Source of the DNA: Clostridia bacterium
GTDB taxonomy: Bacteria; Bacillota; Clostridia; Saccharofermentanales; Saccharofermentanaceae
Length of the DNA stretch: 7,150 nt
Direction: 5' to 3'
NCBI GenBank assembly: GCA_017881645.1
Contig: JADGQQ010000090.1
Span: 1-7,150, forward strand
A model generated the notes under the pieces. The model was not told the DNA's origin. It ran no database searches and saw only the letters and a list, made by a program, of their open reading frames with translations. A program made the translations under genes and the position numbers. This document shows positions 1 to 5,439 of the stretch, one piece after another; the first letter of the stretch is position 1; every line of letters begins with the position of its first letter.

Positions 1-897
1 ATATGCCGGCGTTTTACAGGTTGGAGATGCAACAACTTTATACCCGACCAGGTTCGGACTTGAAATCTTCGCCCAAGATACAGTAACATTGCCCGTTCCA
101 GCAACCGCGCTGACTGAAGGTGCAACATAGCTGGCCGGATCCGAAGTCGGTGCAGGATCGCCTGGCATGAGTACCGATTGTGCATTTCCTGCAAACCGGG
201 TCTCTCCAAAACAAGTTGTTACACTGAAATTATAGGTTATACCGCCGGAGAACCGGCCGCCAAAATCTCCGCCATTATATTCGGAACCGTTTTCTATAAA
301 ATAGCTTGTTACATTTGAATCGGTAATGTATGTCGCGTATCCGTCATTGGGGTACGATGGGTTCATATTGTTTATGGACGCTACAATTTTGTAGTAGGAG
401 AACCCGCACGCATTGGAAACAGGAGTCCAGGATACAAGAACACCGTTGCCTTGCTGTACAGCCGTTACAATGGGTGTCGAACTTGCAGGATTTGGCGTAG
501 GTGTTGCCGTCGGGACAGCGGTCGGTATTGCTGTGGGGGTAGCTGTCGGTACGACTGTAGGTTGTTCTGTCGGAGTTGCCGTCGGTTCAGTCGTCGGTGT
601 CGATGTCGGGTTCGGGGTCGGGGTTGCCTCGGTTGCCAGGGGCAAACTGGTCTCCGTCGGCTGTTGATTTCCGGCTCCGCCGAACATGTTTTTCAGCAAT
701 TCTCCATGGGTGGCATAATTCGTTGCAAAGACGACGGTTGATGAGGCTAAAATAACTCCGATAACGGTTACAAGAACGAGTCTGCTCTTCGGAATGGCAC
801 GTTTTGTATTGCTTTTCATCATATTGACTAAGCCTGACTTAAAACTTTCACTCAGTTTCATATCTTCACACGCCTCTCTATATTTATCTTTAAACAT
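1..897 (-). CDS. Membrane-anchored FN3-domain protein, putative anti-sigma/sensor partner of the ECF sigma factor (3' end outside window)
   Basis: The frame is open from ATG 897 to the left edge, giving 299 residues without a stop. Seen: a charged cytoplasmic segment (about 1-38), one hydrophobic helix (about 39-59, LVLVTVIGVILASSTVVFA), a short linker, a Thr/Pro-rich stalk (about 92-139), then two similar beta-type modules. Each module has a VSW strand followed by YKIVAS or YKVVAS (about 143-246 and 260 onward), which is typical of fibronectin type III folds. Cys164 and Cys229 lie in module 1 and could pair outside the cell. The start is supported by AAGGAGGTG (905-913) seven bases upstream. 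The start overlaps the sigma gene's last codons by 8 bases, so translation is probably coupled. Anti-sigma factors of ECF and SigI systems are commonly co-encoded just downstream and have a short cytoplasmic N-terminus plus one membrane helix. The anti-sigma role is therefore inferred from position and topology; no named anti-sigma domain was recognised. It could instead be a surface protein that merely shares the operon. Confidence 0.75.
   Translation of the reverse strand, partial: MFKDKYREACEDMKLSESFKSGLVNMMKSNTKRAIPKSRLVLVTVIGVILASSTVVFATNYATHGELLKNMFGGAGNQQPTETSLPLATEATPTPNPTSTPTTEPTATPTEQPTVVPTATPTAIPTAVPTATPTPNPASSTPIVTAVQQGNGVLVSWTPVSNACGFSYYKIVASINNMNPSYPNDGYATYITDSNVTSYFIENGSEYNGGDFGGRFSGGITYNFSVTTCFGETRFAGNAQSVLMPGDPAPTSDPASYVAPSVSAVAGTGNVTVSWAKISSPNLVGYKVVASPTCKTPAY
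481..624 (-). repeat. Degenerate Thr/Pro repeat encoding an extracytoplasmic stalk
   Basis: About 48 codons repeat a loose ATPT/xPTx unit (for example TEPTATPTEQPTVVPTATPT). On the plus strand this appears as GTCGG/GTTGCC-like reiterations. Such Thr/Pro linkers usually space surface domains away from the membrane or wall and may be glycosylated. The repeat also creates false plus-strand open frames rich in VGVAVG. Confidence 0.85.
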
Positions 898-1393
898 CTT
901 CGAACACCTCCTTCAATTCTTTTCTCATGCGTTCCCTGCCTCGTGAGAGTTGAGAACGTACCGTATGATTTGTGCGGCCGAGACACTTGGAAATCTCTTC
1001 GGTCGACAACTCCTGGTAGTAGAAAAGATGAATTACGATCCGATACTTTTCAGGCAGACGAAACACAGCTTTCATGAGGTCATTCGTCTCAACAAGTTCC
1101 GGCGGTGCAACAGAGAGTTCATCTACATCCCCTGATTCCTCAAGGCTTGCAGTATGCTTCTTCCATGCGGATGAAAACAGGCTCTTTCCTTCGTTGATCG
1201 TTACTTTGATGAGCCATGCTTTCACGTGCTCTTCGGACTCCAGTCCCTCTATGTTTTTGACCAGCTTCAAAAAAACCTGCTGAACGATGTCTTCTGCATC
1301 GTGCGGATTCCTGACTCGAGTCAAAGCAAGCCGATAGACCATGTCGCCGTAGGTCTCTACCAGATACGTTAAGTATTCGTTTTGATCTTGCAA
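890..1393 (-). CDS. ECF-type RNA polymerase sigma-70 family factor
   Basis: This 167-residue protein has the two-domain layout of an ECF (group 4) sigma factor. Region 2 covers about residues 7-75: the DAEDIVQQVFLKL core-binding helix (32-44) and then VKAWLIKVTINEG (about 57-69), where -10 recognition is expected. A variable linker follows (about 76-104). Region 4 is about 105-160, with LPEKYRIVIHLFYYQELSTE leading to the helix-turn-helix EEISKCLGRTNHTVRSQLSRG that reads the -35 element. The start is TTG 1393 (CAA on the plus strand), supported by GAGGAGA at 1401-1407 with 7-base spacing. The next Met is residue 18 and would cut into region 2. The stop overlaps the start of the downstream membrane protein, so the two form one operon. 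It should direct RNA polymerase to a small regulon in response to an envelope or extracellular signal. The specific ECF subgroup and regulon cannot be named from here. Confidence 0.93.
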   Translation of the reverse strand: MQDQNEYLTYLVETYGDMVYRLALTRVRNPHDAEDIVQQVFLKLVKNIEGLESEEHVKAWLIKVTINEGKSLFSSAWKKHTASLEESGDVDELSVAPPELVETNDLMKAVFRLPEKYRIVIHLFYYQELSTEEISKCLGRTNHTVRSQLSRGRERMRKELKEVFEDV

Positions 1394-1400
1394 CCTTAGG

Positions 1401-1407
1401 TCTCCTC
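1401..1407 (-). promoter_or_regulatory. Ribosome binding site fixing the TTG start of the ECF sigma gene
   Basis: GAGGAGA read on the minus strand lies 7 bases before TTG 1393. No ATG is available upstream in frame at a suitable distance. The rare start codon is therefore well supported and may keep expression low. Confidence 0.75.
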
Positions 1408-1415
1408 TCGAAAGT

Positions 1416-1431
1416 GTGAAGGTCCCTTCAC
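1416..1431. repeat. Perfect 7-bp inverted repeat in the sigma-gene leader
   Basis: GTGAAGG-TC-CCTTCAC lies between the candidate -10 and the ribosome binding site. The 2-base centre is too tight for a normal RNA hairpin loop, so a protein operator or a shortened hairpin (GTGAA/TTCAC with a 6-base loop) is more likely. No regulator is assigned. Confidence 0.5.
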
Positions 1432-1435
1432 TTGT

Positions 1436-1464
1436 AATACGTTGCAGCTCCGGAAAATGATGCA
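1436..1464 (-). promoter_or_regulatory. Candidate ECF-type promoter of the sigma/anti-sigma operon
   Basis: On the minus strand TGCATC followed by ATTTT (from 1464) is placed 17 bases before CGTATT (1441-1436). This resembles the TGAAAC/TGCAAC-TTT and CGTC/CGTA pattern of many Firmicute ECF promoters, which are often autoregulated. The -35 match is imperfect and no housekeeping promoter was clearly better, so this is tentative. Confidence 0.4.
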
Positions 1465-1568
1465 GTTTTTTGAAGGAATTTTGAAAAATATTTGAAGTTT
1501 TTTCTCAAAGCGGAGTGAATCGCTTCTGCGTGTGAGAAATACTACCTTTATATCACAGGGACAACGCA

Positions 1569-1598
1569 AAAATCCAGCCCTTTTACAAGCTGGATTTT
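1569..1598 (-). terminator. Rho-independent terminator after the padR-HAAS operon
   Basis: A perfect 10-bp stem AAAATCCAGC/GCTGGATTTT has a 10-base loop and on the minus strand ends in a run of five T. It lies about 40 bases past the HAAS gene stop and upstream of the sigma promoter, so it insulates the two minus-strand operons. The A-rich 5' arm means it could also work on the plus strand, where no gene reads into it. Confidence 0.85.
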
Positions 1599-1638
1599 AT
1601 TCATATCCATCCATTCTCCGCATGCAGAAGTGCGTCAA

Positions 1639-2628
1639 TCAGTCGTTATGCGCATACTGCACGGTTCGGAACACTGTTTTTATGATTTCGACGACCGTTA
1701 CGAATGCTGTCAGTGCGAGTAATATATTACTTGCAAACATTCCCCAGTTCTCCGGAGCATGAAGCGTATCCTCCATGACATTGCTGGCATTGAGTTCGGT
1801 CAGAAAATTTGCATTCCATATCGGGAAACCTTTCAGGATCAAAACAGCCAGAGAGAAAGTGAGCACTCCGCAGATAATCGTCGAGATCATGACCCGGATC
1901 GTGTAGCGTCCATCGACCAGCCGGAAGACTTCTTTCACAATGGAGATGCCAATGCTCAGGATGATAATGCCCGAGATACTCCGGATGACGTCAACATCAA
2001 ATACCGATAAGAACCGGCTCTGATCGTTAAGCCACACCCCTATGCATTCCGGGATCGTAACGAGCAGTAAGATGAAAATCACACCGAAAGCGATCCCTAC
2101 GATCGGCTCCGCTCTGGAAATTCTTTCGTTTTTCTTCGGAACGGGCGGCAATTTGAAGTCGGCCTCACCAAACGACTCCAGACTCAGTCCGCGCCACTCG
2201 ATGACGGCAAAAATGATGGTTACAACTGCAAAAGCCGAAAGAGCTGCGTTAAAAATGCCTCCAAATCCATTCCAGATGGCTCCGTATTTTACGGCGGAAA
2301 CAAGCATGGAGATGAAGCTGAGAATCACAACGACGATCGTCACATAGCCAAGAACGCGAAAATATAACGGGAATAGCGCCGGCCCGATCAGATATCGCTT
2401 GCTGTCGTTATATTTTGCCGCCAGTTCCATCGGCTTCCCAAGCTCGGTAAAAACTTCGTCAAGATCCTTTTGGGTCGCTTCTCTTCCCTGGCATTTTGTC
2501 TCGAGCATATCGTCGATCAGTGACCGTATTTCCTTTTCAATGTCTTCCTTGTTTTTTACCATGAGGAAACGCGATACCTGATATACGTACCGGTTCATCT
2601 GTTCCGTGACACTATACTGACTGTCCAT
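1639..2628 (-). CDS. HAAS-domain multi-pass membrane protein, partner of PadR regulator
   Basis: The protein has 329 residues. The N-terminal ~75 residues (EQMNRYVYQVSRFLMVKNKE, then EIRSLIDDML, then a LDEVFTELGKP motif and MELAAKY) match the HAAS/DUF1700 helical domain. In Firmicutes this domain is almost always encoded next to a PadR regulator and is thought to signal through it. Six hydrophobic segments follow, at about 91-113, 121-144, 175-199, 213-235, 244-266 and 296-319. A Pro/Lys-rich cytoplasmic loop (about 158-173) follows the second. The start ATG 2628 is preceded by GGAGGAG with suitable spacing and lies 17 bases inside the end of padR, so translation is coupled. The operon ends at the terminator 1569-1598. 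The molecular role is not known; the link with PadR is from family knowledge, and the membrane location is read from the sequence. Confidence 0.85.
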   Translation of the reverse strand: MDSQYSVTEQMNRYVYQVSRFLMVKNKEDIEKEIRSLIDDMLETKCQGREATQKDLDEVFTELGKPMELAAKYNDSKRYLIGPALFPLYFRVLGYVTIVVVILSFISMLVSAVKYGAIWNGFGGIFNAALSAFAVVTIIFAVIEWRGLSLESFGEADFKLPPVPKKNERISRAEPIVGIAFGVIFILLLVTIPECIGVWLNDQSRFLSVFDVDVIRSISGIIILSIGISIVKEVFRLVDGRYTIRVMISTIICGVLTFSLAVLILKGFPIWNANFLTELNASNVMEDTLHAPENWGMFASNILLALTAFVTVVEIIKTVFRTVQYAHND

Positions 2629-2971
2629 TCTGATTCTCCTCCTTCATCAAGGCGTTCACACGCATCACCATCTCGTCCCAGTGCTTCTTCAATTCCTTGT
2701 AAATCAGTGTCCCCTTCTCGCTCCGGATGTAATACTTCCGTGGCTTGTTGGATGCAGTCTCCCATTCACTCGTGAGAAGACCCTGCTTTTCCAATCTCCG
2801 AAGAAGCGGGTACAGCGTGTTCGCTTCGATTTCCACTCCTTTGTCCGACAACTCCTGCACCAGCGAATATCCGTACACCGGACCTGATAGCTGGCTCAGA
2901 ACACTTAAGACAATGGTCCCCCTCTTGAGTTCCGGAATCAGGTTGCTTAAGATTTCATCTCTGTCATCCAT
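2612..2971 (-). CDS. PadR-family transcriptional repressor
   Basis: The 119-residue protein is a compact winged helix of the small PadR class. The core GTIVLSVLSQLSGPVYGYSL (about 18-37) leads to the recognition region EIEANTLYPLLRRLEKQGLL (about 48-67). The wing contains SEWETASNKPRKYYIRSEKG, and a C-terminal helix (about 87-110) should mediate dimerisation. PadR proteins usually repress their own operon and release DNA on ligand binding or through a partner. The start is ATG 2971, with GGAGGG (2979-2984) 7 bases upstream. The in-frame ATG at 2995 lies inside the TATAAT box, so it would not be transcribed. The gene overlaps the downstream HAAS gene by 17 bases. The ligand is unknown. Confidence 0.92.
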   Translation of the reverse strand: MDDRDEILSNLIPELKRGTIVLSVLSQLSGPVYGYSLVQELSDKGVEIEANTLYPLLRRLEKQGLLTSEWETASNKPRKYYIRSEKGTLIYKELKKHWDEMVMRVNALMKEENQNGQSV

Positions 2972-2978
2972 TATTTTG

Positions 2979-2984
2979 CCCTCC
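2979..2984 (-). promoter_or_regulatory. Ribosome binding site that decides the padR start
   Basis: GGAGGG on the minus strand sits 7 bases before ATG 2971. The upstream ATG 2995 has no such site and overlaps the promoter. The leader is only about 16 bases long. Confidence 0.8.
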
Positions 2985-2993
2985 GTTGATTGC

Positions 2994-3023
2994 ATTATAG
3001 TGTGTGTCGCACAGTGTTGTCAA
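2994..3023 (-). promoter_or_regulatory. Consensus sigma-A promoter of padR-HAAS
   Basis: TTGACA (3023-3018) and TATAAT (2999-2994) are both perfect matches, with an 18-base spacer. The predicted transcription start is near 2987. The spacer contains TGTG-TCG-CACA (3003-3013), a small inverted repeat that could be an operator. A perfect promoter would be strong unless repressed, which fits PadR autorepression. Confidence 0.85.
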
Positions 3024-3081
3024 TATGAAAATATAGTGCCAGCATATTTTTAGCTCTGCCACAATCTTTGGCTGGTAATAT

Positions 3082-3121
3082 ATACTATTCCAAATAGTGA
3101 TTTATTTTCTGCTGATAGTAT
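3082..3121. repeat. Inverted repeats with ACTAT/ATAGT half-sites between the SAP gene and the padR promoter
   Basis: ACTATT-CCA-AATAGT (3084-3098) is a perfect 6-bp inverted repeat. ATACTAT (3082-3088) also pairs with ATAGTAT (3115-3121). The DNA is AT-rich and there is no T-run, so it is not a standard terminator. It could bind a PadR-like dimer, or be chance in AT-rich sequence. Confidence 0.35.
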
Positions 3122-3142
3122 CAGATTACGCTCAAACAAAAA

Positions 3143-3715
3143 CTAACGTAATGTGTCCAAATCTGCTTTTTCATACCGGTTATGACCCTGTTGGCTTTTC
3201 TTGTGTTTCCAGCACCTAATTGCTTCGTCAAGTGACTTGCCTGTATTGTCAGCAAAGAAATCTCTAATATAAGTGTTGTATTCAAATTGCCTGTCTATCT
3301 TTGTTGTGCCTTTCTTTTTGCTTGTTAATATTTGATAATAGGCATTAATTGCTTCTCCGTATGTTTTTCCATAGTTCGATTTCAGCCATTTTTGGAACAA
3401 TACATTAAATGAAAAGCCACGGCCAATAGCCTGTTCAAAGAATGCACGATGTTTTTCTGAACAGATAAAATTGTTTTCAATGAAACTGTCCTCTGTAATT
3501 AACCCAATATTCGCAACGATTTTAGGCTTCATTTTAACTGACAGCCTTTCCCCTGTTTCTAAGTAGTGTGCAATTCTATCCGTTAATTCAACTTTCCCTC
3601 CGGTTGTCTGCAAATCTTCTTGTTTGCAAAATGCAACCAATTCTTCTTTAAGATAATAGTAGCTTCTAAATGTCTCACTATCTAATTTTTTATCTAAAAT
3701 AGGCCGATTCCCCAT
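3143..3715 (-). CDS. SAP-domain protein with C-terminal DUF6434-like domain
   Basis: The protein has 190 residues. About 19-54 (YYLKEELVAFCKQEDLQTTG, then GKVELTDRIAHYL) fit a SAP helix-extension-helix motif, a putative nucleic-acid-binding module. The second half repeats a hydrophobic/aromatic helix pattern (FNVLFQKWLKSNYGKTYGEA, about 103-122). It then has the conserved-looking stretches FEYNTYIRDFFADN and GKSLDEAIRCWKHKKSQQGH (about 144-178). I recognise this from memory as the domain called DUF6434, whose function is unknown. There is no signal peptide or membrane segment, so it should be cytoplasmic. The start ATG 3715 has AGGAG eight bases upstream. Local G+C is about one third (19/60 in 3241-3300, 20/60 in 3601-3660), against 36/60 in 5941-6000. 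This suggests recent transfer. It appears to be a single-gene unit. Confidence 0.8.
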   Translation of the reverse strand: MGNRPILDKKLDSETFRSYYYLKEELVAFCKQEDLQTTGGKVELTDRIAHYLETGERLSVKMKPKIVANIGLITEDSFIENNFICSEKHRAFFEQAIGRGFSFNVLFQKWLKSNYGKTYGEAINAYYQILTSKKKGTTKIDRQFEYNTYIRDFFADNTGKSLDEAIRCWKHKKSQQGHNRYEKADLDTLR

Positions 3716-3750
3716 ATTGTTTTCTCCTGTGGATTCAATAAGTAATCTTC

Positions 3751-3790
3751 GTCTGATACAACTTACTAATTATACAACATCGCATCAGAC
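3751..3790. repeat. 7-bp inverted repeat spanning the SAP-gene promoter region
   Basis: GTCTGAT (3751-3757) and ATCAGAC (3784-3790) are perfect inverted copies 26 bases apart. They bracket a TATAAT-like -10 read on the minus strand (3774-3769). No good -35 was found. The arrangement could be an operator or looping site; as an RNA hairpin the loop would be long. Confidence 0.35.
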
Positions 3791-3809
3791 AGGCGGTTTT
3801 GAACGTGCA

Positions 3810-4583
3810 TTATCGAAGAAAATTTGCCTCGATAAATGCCGCGACGCCATCTTCGTCATTGCTTTTTGTGATGTGCTTTGCCGACAGCAATACGGGTTCG
3901 ATCGCATTGGCCACAGCAATCCCGATCCCGCATTGTTCAATCATCTCAATGTCGTTGTAGTCGTCGCCGAAGGCCGCGATTTCGGCCGGATCCATTCCCA
4001 AAATCTGCGCTACCGCTTTGACAGCATTCATTTTTGACGTGCCCTTTTTCAGATAGCTGTATCGATTGATTCCCCAATACGGAACGGCGGTGCACTCAGG
4101 GAATTTCTCAATCAGGGACTGCGCTGCGTTCGTATCGGGAATTTCGGCAACAATTTTGATCGCTTTCCGAAGCAGCGGAACCAAAAAATCGTTATAGACC
4201 GCGTCATGCCGGTCCAGGGATTCGCTGATATGCCCACTGTTCCAATAGCACACATTCTCCATGGACACAACGATATCCACAATGTTCCGCATGCTGCACA
4301 GTTCCTTCAGAAGCCGGTCGGTCGTGTCCGCTTCGAGTTCGCTCCTGTAAATGATTTCTCCGTTATATCTGGCGAAGGCACCGTCATCGGTGATGACAAT
4401 ATCCGGCTGAAGGATGTCGACAAATCGCTTTACCTCGATTCCCAGCCGCCCGGTCGCGACGGCCGTTATGATGCCGGCATTCCTGCATCCGGTAAATACA
4501 GAAAGACTGTAATCGGAAATGGTTTTATCCGTGCGGAGCAAGGTGCCGTCCAGGTCGGTTACAATCATTTTTACAGGAATCAT
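3810..4583 (-). CDS. Cof-type HAD-IIB family sugar/nucleotide phosphatase
   Basis: The 257-residue protein carries all four HAD motifs. Motif I is DLDGT (10-14), with Asp10 as nucleophile and Asp12 as acid/base. Motif II is AVATGR (Thr44). Motif III is the lysine in KGTSKMNAV (Lys184). Motif IV is GDDYNDIEM (206-214), which binds Mg2+. The cap between motifs II and III (about 80-180) is of the Cof/C2B type. Such enzymes remove phosphate from sugar phosphates, nucleotides or cofactors; substrate cannot be told from sequence. Length is normal for the family. The start is ATG 4583, with AAGGGGGA (4588-4595) well placed; a longer frame from TTG 4640 lacks a ribosome binding site and family support. 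It is cytoplasmic and appears to be a single-gene unit. Confidence 0.92.
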   Translation of the reverse strand: MIPVKMIVTDLDGTLLRTDKTISDYSLSVFTGCRNAGIITAVATGRLGIEVKRFVDILQPDIVITDDGAFARYNGEIIYRSELEADTTDRLLKELCSMRNIVDIVVSMENVCYWNSGHISESLDRHDAVYNDFLVPLLRKAIKIVAEIPDTNAAQSLIEKFPECTAVPYWGINRYSYLKKGTSKMNAVKAVAQILGMDPAEIAAFGDDYNDIEMIEQCGIGIAVANAIEPVLLSAKHITKSNDEDGVAAFIEANFLR

Positions 4584-4587
4584 AATG

Positions 4588-4595
4588 TCCCCCTT
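4588..4595 (-). promoter_or_regulatory. Ribosome binding site setting the HAD gene start
   Basis: AAGGGGGA on the minus strand is 4 bases from its edge to ATG 4583, so its purine core is normally spaced. It favours this ATG over the upstream in-frame TTG at 4640. Confidence 0.7.
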
Positions 4596-4639
4596 GTTTT
4601 CATGGATGCAGAGCGTCCGGACATGCATAACATTTATCA

Positions 4640-4658
4640 AAATGATTATAGATCATTT
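4640..4658 (-). promoter_or_regulatory. Inverted repeat over a TATAAT box upstream of the HAD gene
   Basis: AAATGAT-TATAG-ATCATTT is a perfect 7-bp inverted repeat with a 5-base centre. On the minus strand it contains CTATAAT (TATAAT at 4650-4645), a good -10, about 55 bases before the ATG once the transcription start is allowed for. The -35 position (around 4668-4673) reads TAGAGT and is weak. This could be an activator- or repressor-controlled promoter. Confidence 0.4.
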
Positions 4659-4720
4659 CTGCTCGATACTCTATTGCGGCAGCCGTCTGCTTTTCGGAAG
4701 AGACCTCGCGGAATCATCGT

Positions 4721-4748
4721 TTGCTTCTCGTGAGCGAAATGGTACAAT
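4721..4748 (+). promoter_or_regulatory. Extended -10 promoter of the yqxD gene
   Basis: TTGCTT (4721-4726) is 16 bases before TACAAT (4743-4748). The latter is preceded by TGG, giving an extended -10 element TGGTACAAT. The predicted transcript starts near 4755 with a leader of about 90 bases. I see no clear riboswitch or hairpin in that leader. Confidence 0.6.
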
Positions 4749-4834
4749 TTTATGTAACGGTCAGGGACTTTCCTGTGGTTCCTTCCGCACCGTACCCCGA
4801 TGCTGTTTTCGAAGTGCAGGATCATTCATCCGAC

Positions 4835-4839
4835 AGGAG
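4835..4839 (+). promoter_or_regulatory. Ribosome binding site setting the yqxD start
   Basis: AGGAG lies 7 bases before ATG 4847. It rules against the in-frame TTG at 4721, which would add 42 unrelated residues and lies inside the promoter. Confidence 0.75.
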
Positions 4840-4846
4840 AATTGAC

Positions 4847-5287
4847 ATGCGTATTTTGATCGATGCAGACGGCTGCCCCGTCGTTGACGCCGCCGTCCGA
4901 ATTGCAAAGGCGAACAAAATCGATTGCATTATTTTCTGCGACACCGCCCACGTTTTCGAGAAAGAAGGAGCCGAGACGGTTACGGTCTCCCAAGGCGCGG
5001 ACAGTGTTGATTTTGCCCTGGTGAATCGTGTCGTCGGCGGCGATATCGTAATCACACAGGATTACGGCCTCGCGGCCATGTCCCTTGCCCGGAAAGCCAT
5101 CGTTGTCAGTCAGAACGGAATGGTCTATGACGACTCAAATATTGATTCGCTGCTGCTCGCCCGGTACACCGCGAGAAAAATCCGCAACGCAGGCGGACGA
5201 CTGAAGGGCCCAGCCAAACGGACCTTGGAGCAGGATCGTCAGTTCCGGGAGACACTTACCCGGCTGATTCCGGACACACAGCGCTGA
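4847..5287 (+). CDS. yqxD: YqxD/YaiI family protein (UPF0178, DUF188)
   Basis: The 146-residue protein matches the usual length of this family. It opens with MRILIDADGCPV, where the DADGCPV motif supplies acidic residues typical of PIN-like nuclease folds. Further family signatures are CDTAH (31-35), SVDFALVN (53-60), VITQDYGLA (68-76) and GGRLKGPAKRT (116-126) near the C-terminus. These motifs place it firmly in the family. The acidic cluster suggests a metal-dependent nucleic-acid role, but the biochemical activity is not established to my knowledge. It has no signal or membrane segment. It has its own promoter, and the next gene downstream lies on the same strand 152 bases away with no clear terminator between. 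Confidence 0.93.
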   Translation: MRILIDADGCPVVDAAVRIAKANKIDCIIFCDTAHVFEKEGAETVTVSQGADSVDFALVNRVVGGDIVITQDYGLAAMSLARKAIVVSQNGMVYDDSNIDSLLLARYTARKIRNAGGRLKGPAKRTLEQDRQFRETLTRLIPDTQR

Positions 5288-5399
5288 TCCCAGCCCGTTT
5301 GATTTTGGCTTCGCAAAAGAATCAGTACGATTGTACGGATCCGCCCGAACGAGCACCATGCGTCATCCGTGAAAATCAGCCATCCATATGATTTTACAG

Positions 5400-5405
5400 T
5401 ATAAT
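5400..5405 (+). promoter_or_regulatory. Candidate -10 box upstream of the ABC transporter operon
   Basis: TATAAT is perfect and lies 34 bases before ATG 5440, leaving a leader of about 28 bases. No recognisable -35 is found at the right distance, so promoter strength is uncertain. The in-frame ATG at 5404 falls inside this box. Confidence 0.45.
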
Positions 5406-5424
5406 GAATATATTCTTCCTCCCG

Positions 5425-5430
5425 AAGGAG
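5425..5430 (+). promoter_or_regulatory. Ribosome binding site setting the ABC ATPase start
   Basis: AAGGAG lies 9 bases before ATG 5440. No such site precedes the ATG at 5404. Confidence 0.75.
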
Positions 5431-5439
5431 TTGCTGCAT

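Noticed and set aside
413..741. Two plus-strand open frames, one with a VGVAVG-type repeat
   Set aside because: They are the antisense image of the Thr/Pro stalk codons of the minus-strand membrane protein; no ribosome binding site and no family likeness.
950..1283. Plus-strand open frames across the sigma gene
   Set aside because: They lie fully antisense to a clear ECF sigma factor and have no start signals.
2584..4640. TTG-started N-terminal extension of the HAD protein (4584-4640), and plus-strand frames antisense to PadR and the HAD gene
   Set aside because: The extension has no ribosome binding site and would cover the predicted promoter; the antisense frames show no domain.
4206..4845. 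Plus-strand frames of 175 and 108 residues overlapping the HAD gene and the divergent promoter region
   Set aside because: They are mostly antisense to the HAD coding sequence, with low-complexity basic content and no recognisable motif.
5301..5322. Possible terminator after yqxD (TTTTG-GCTTCG-CAAAA)
   Set aside because: The stem is only 5 bp, AT-rich and lacks a T-run, so it is not convincing.
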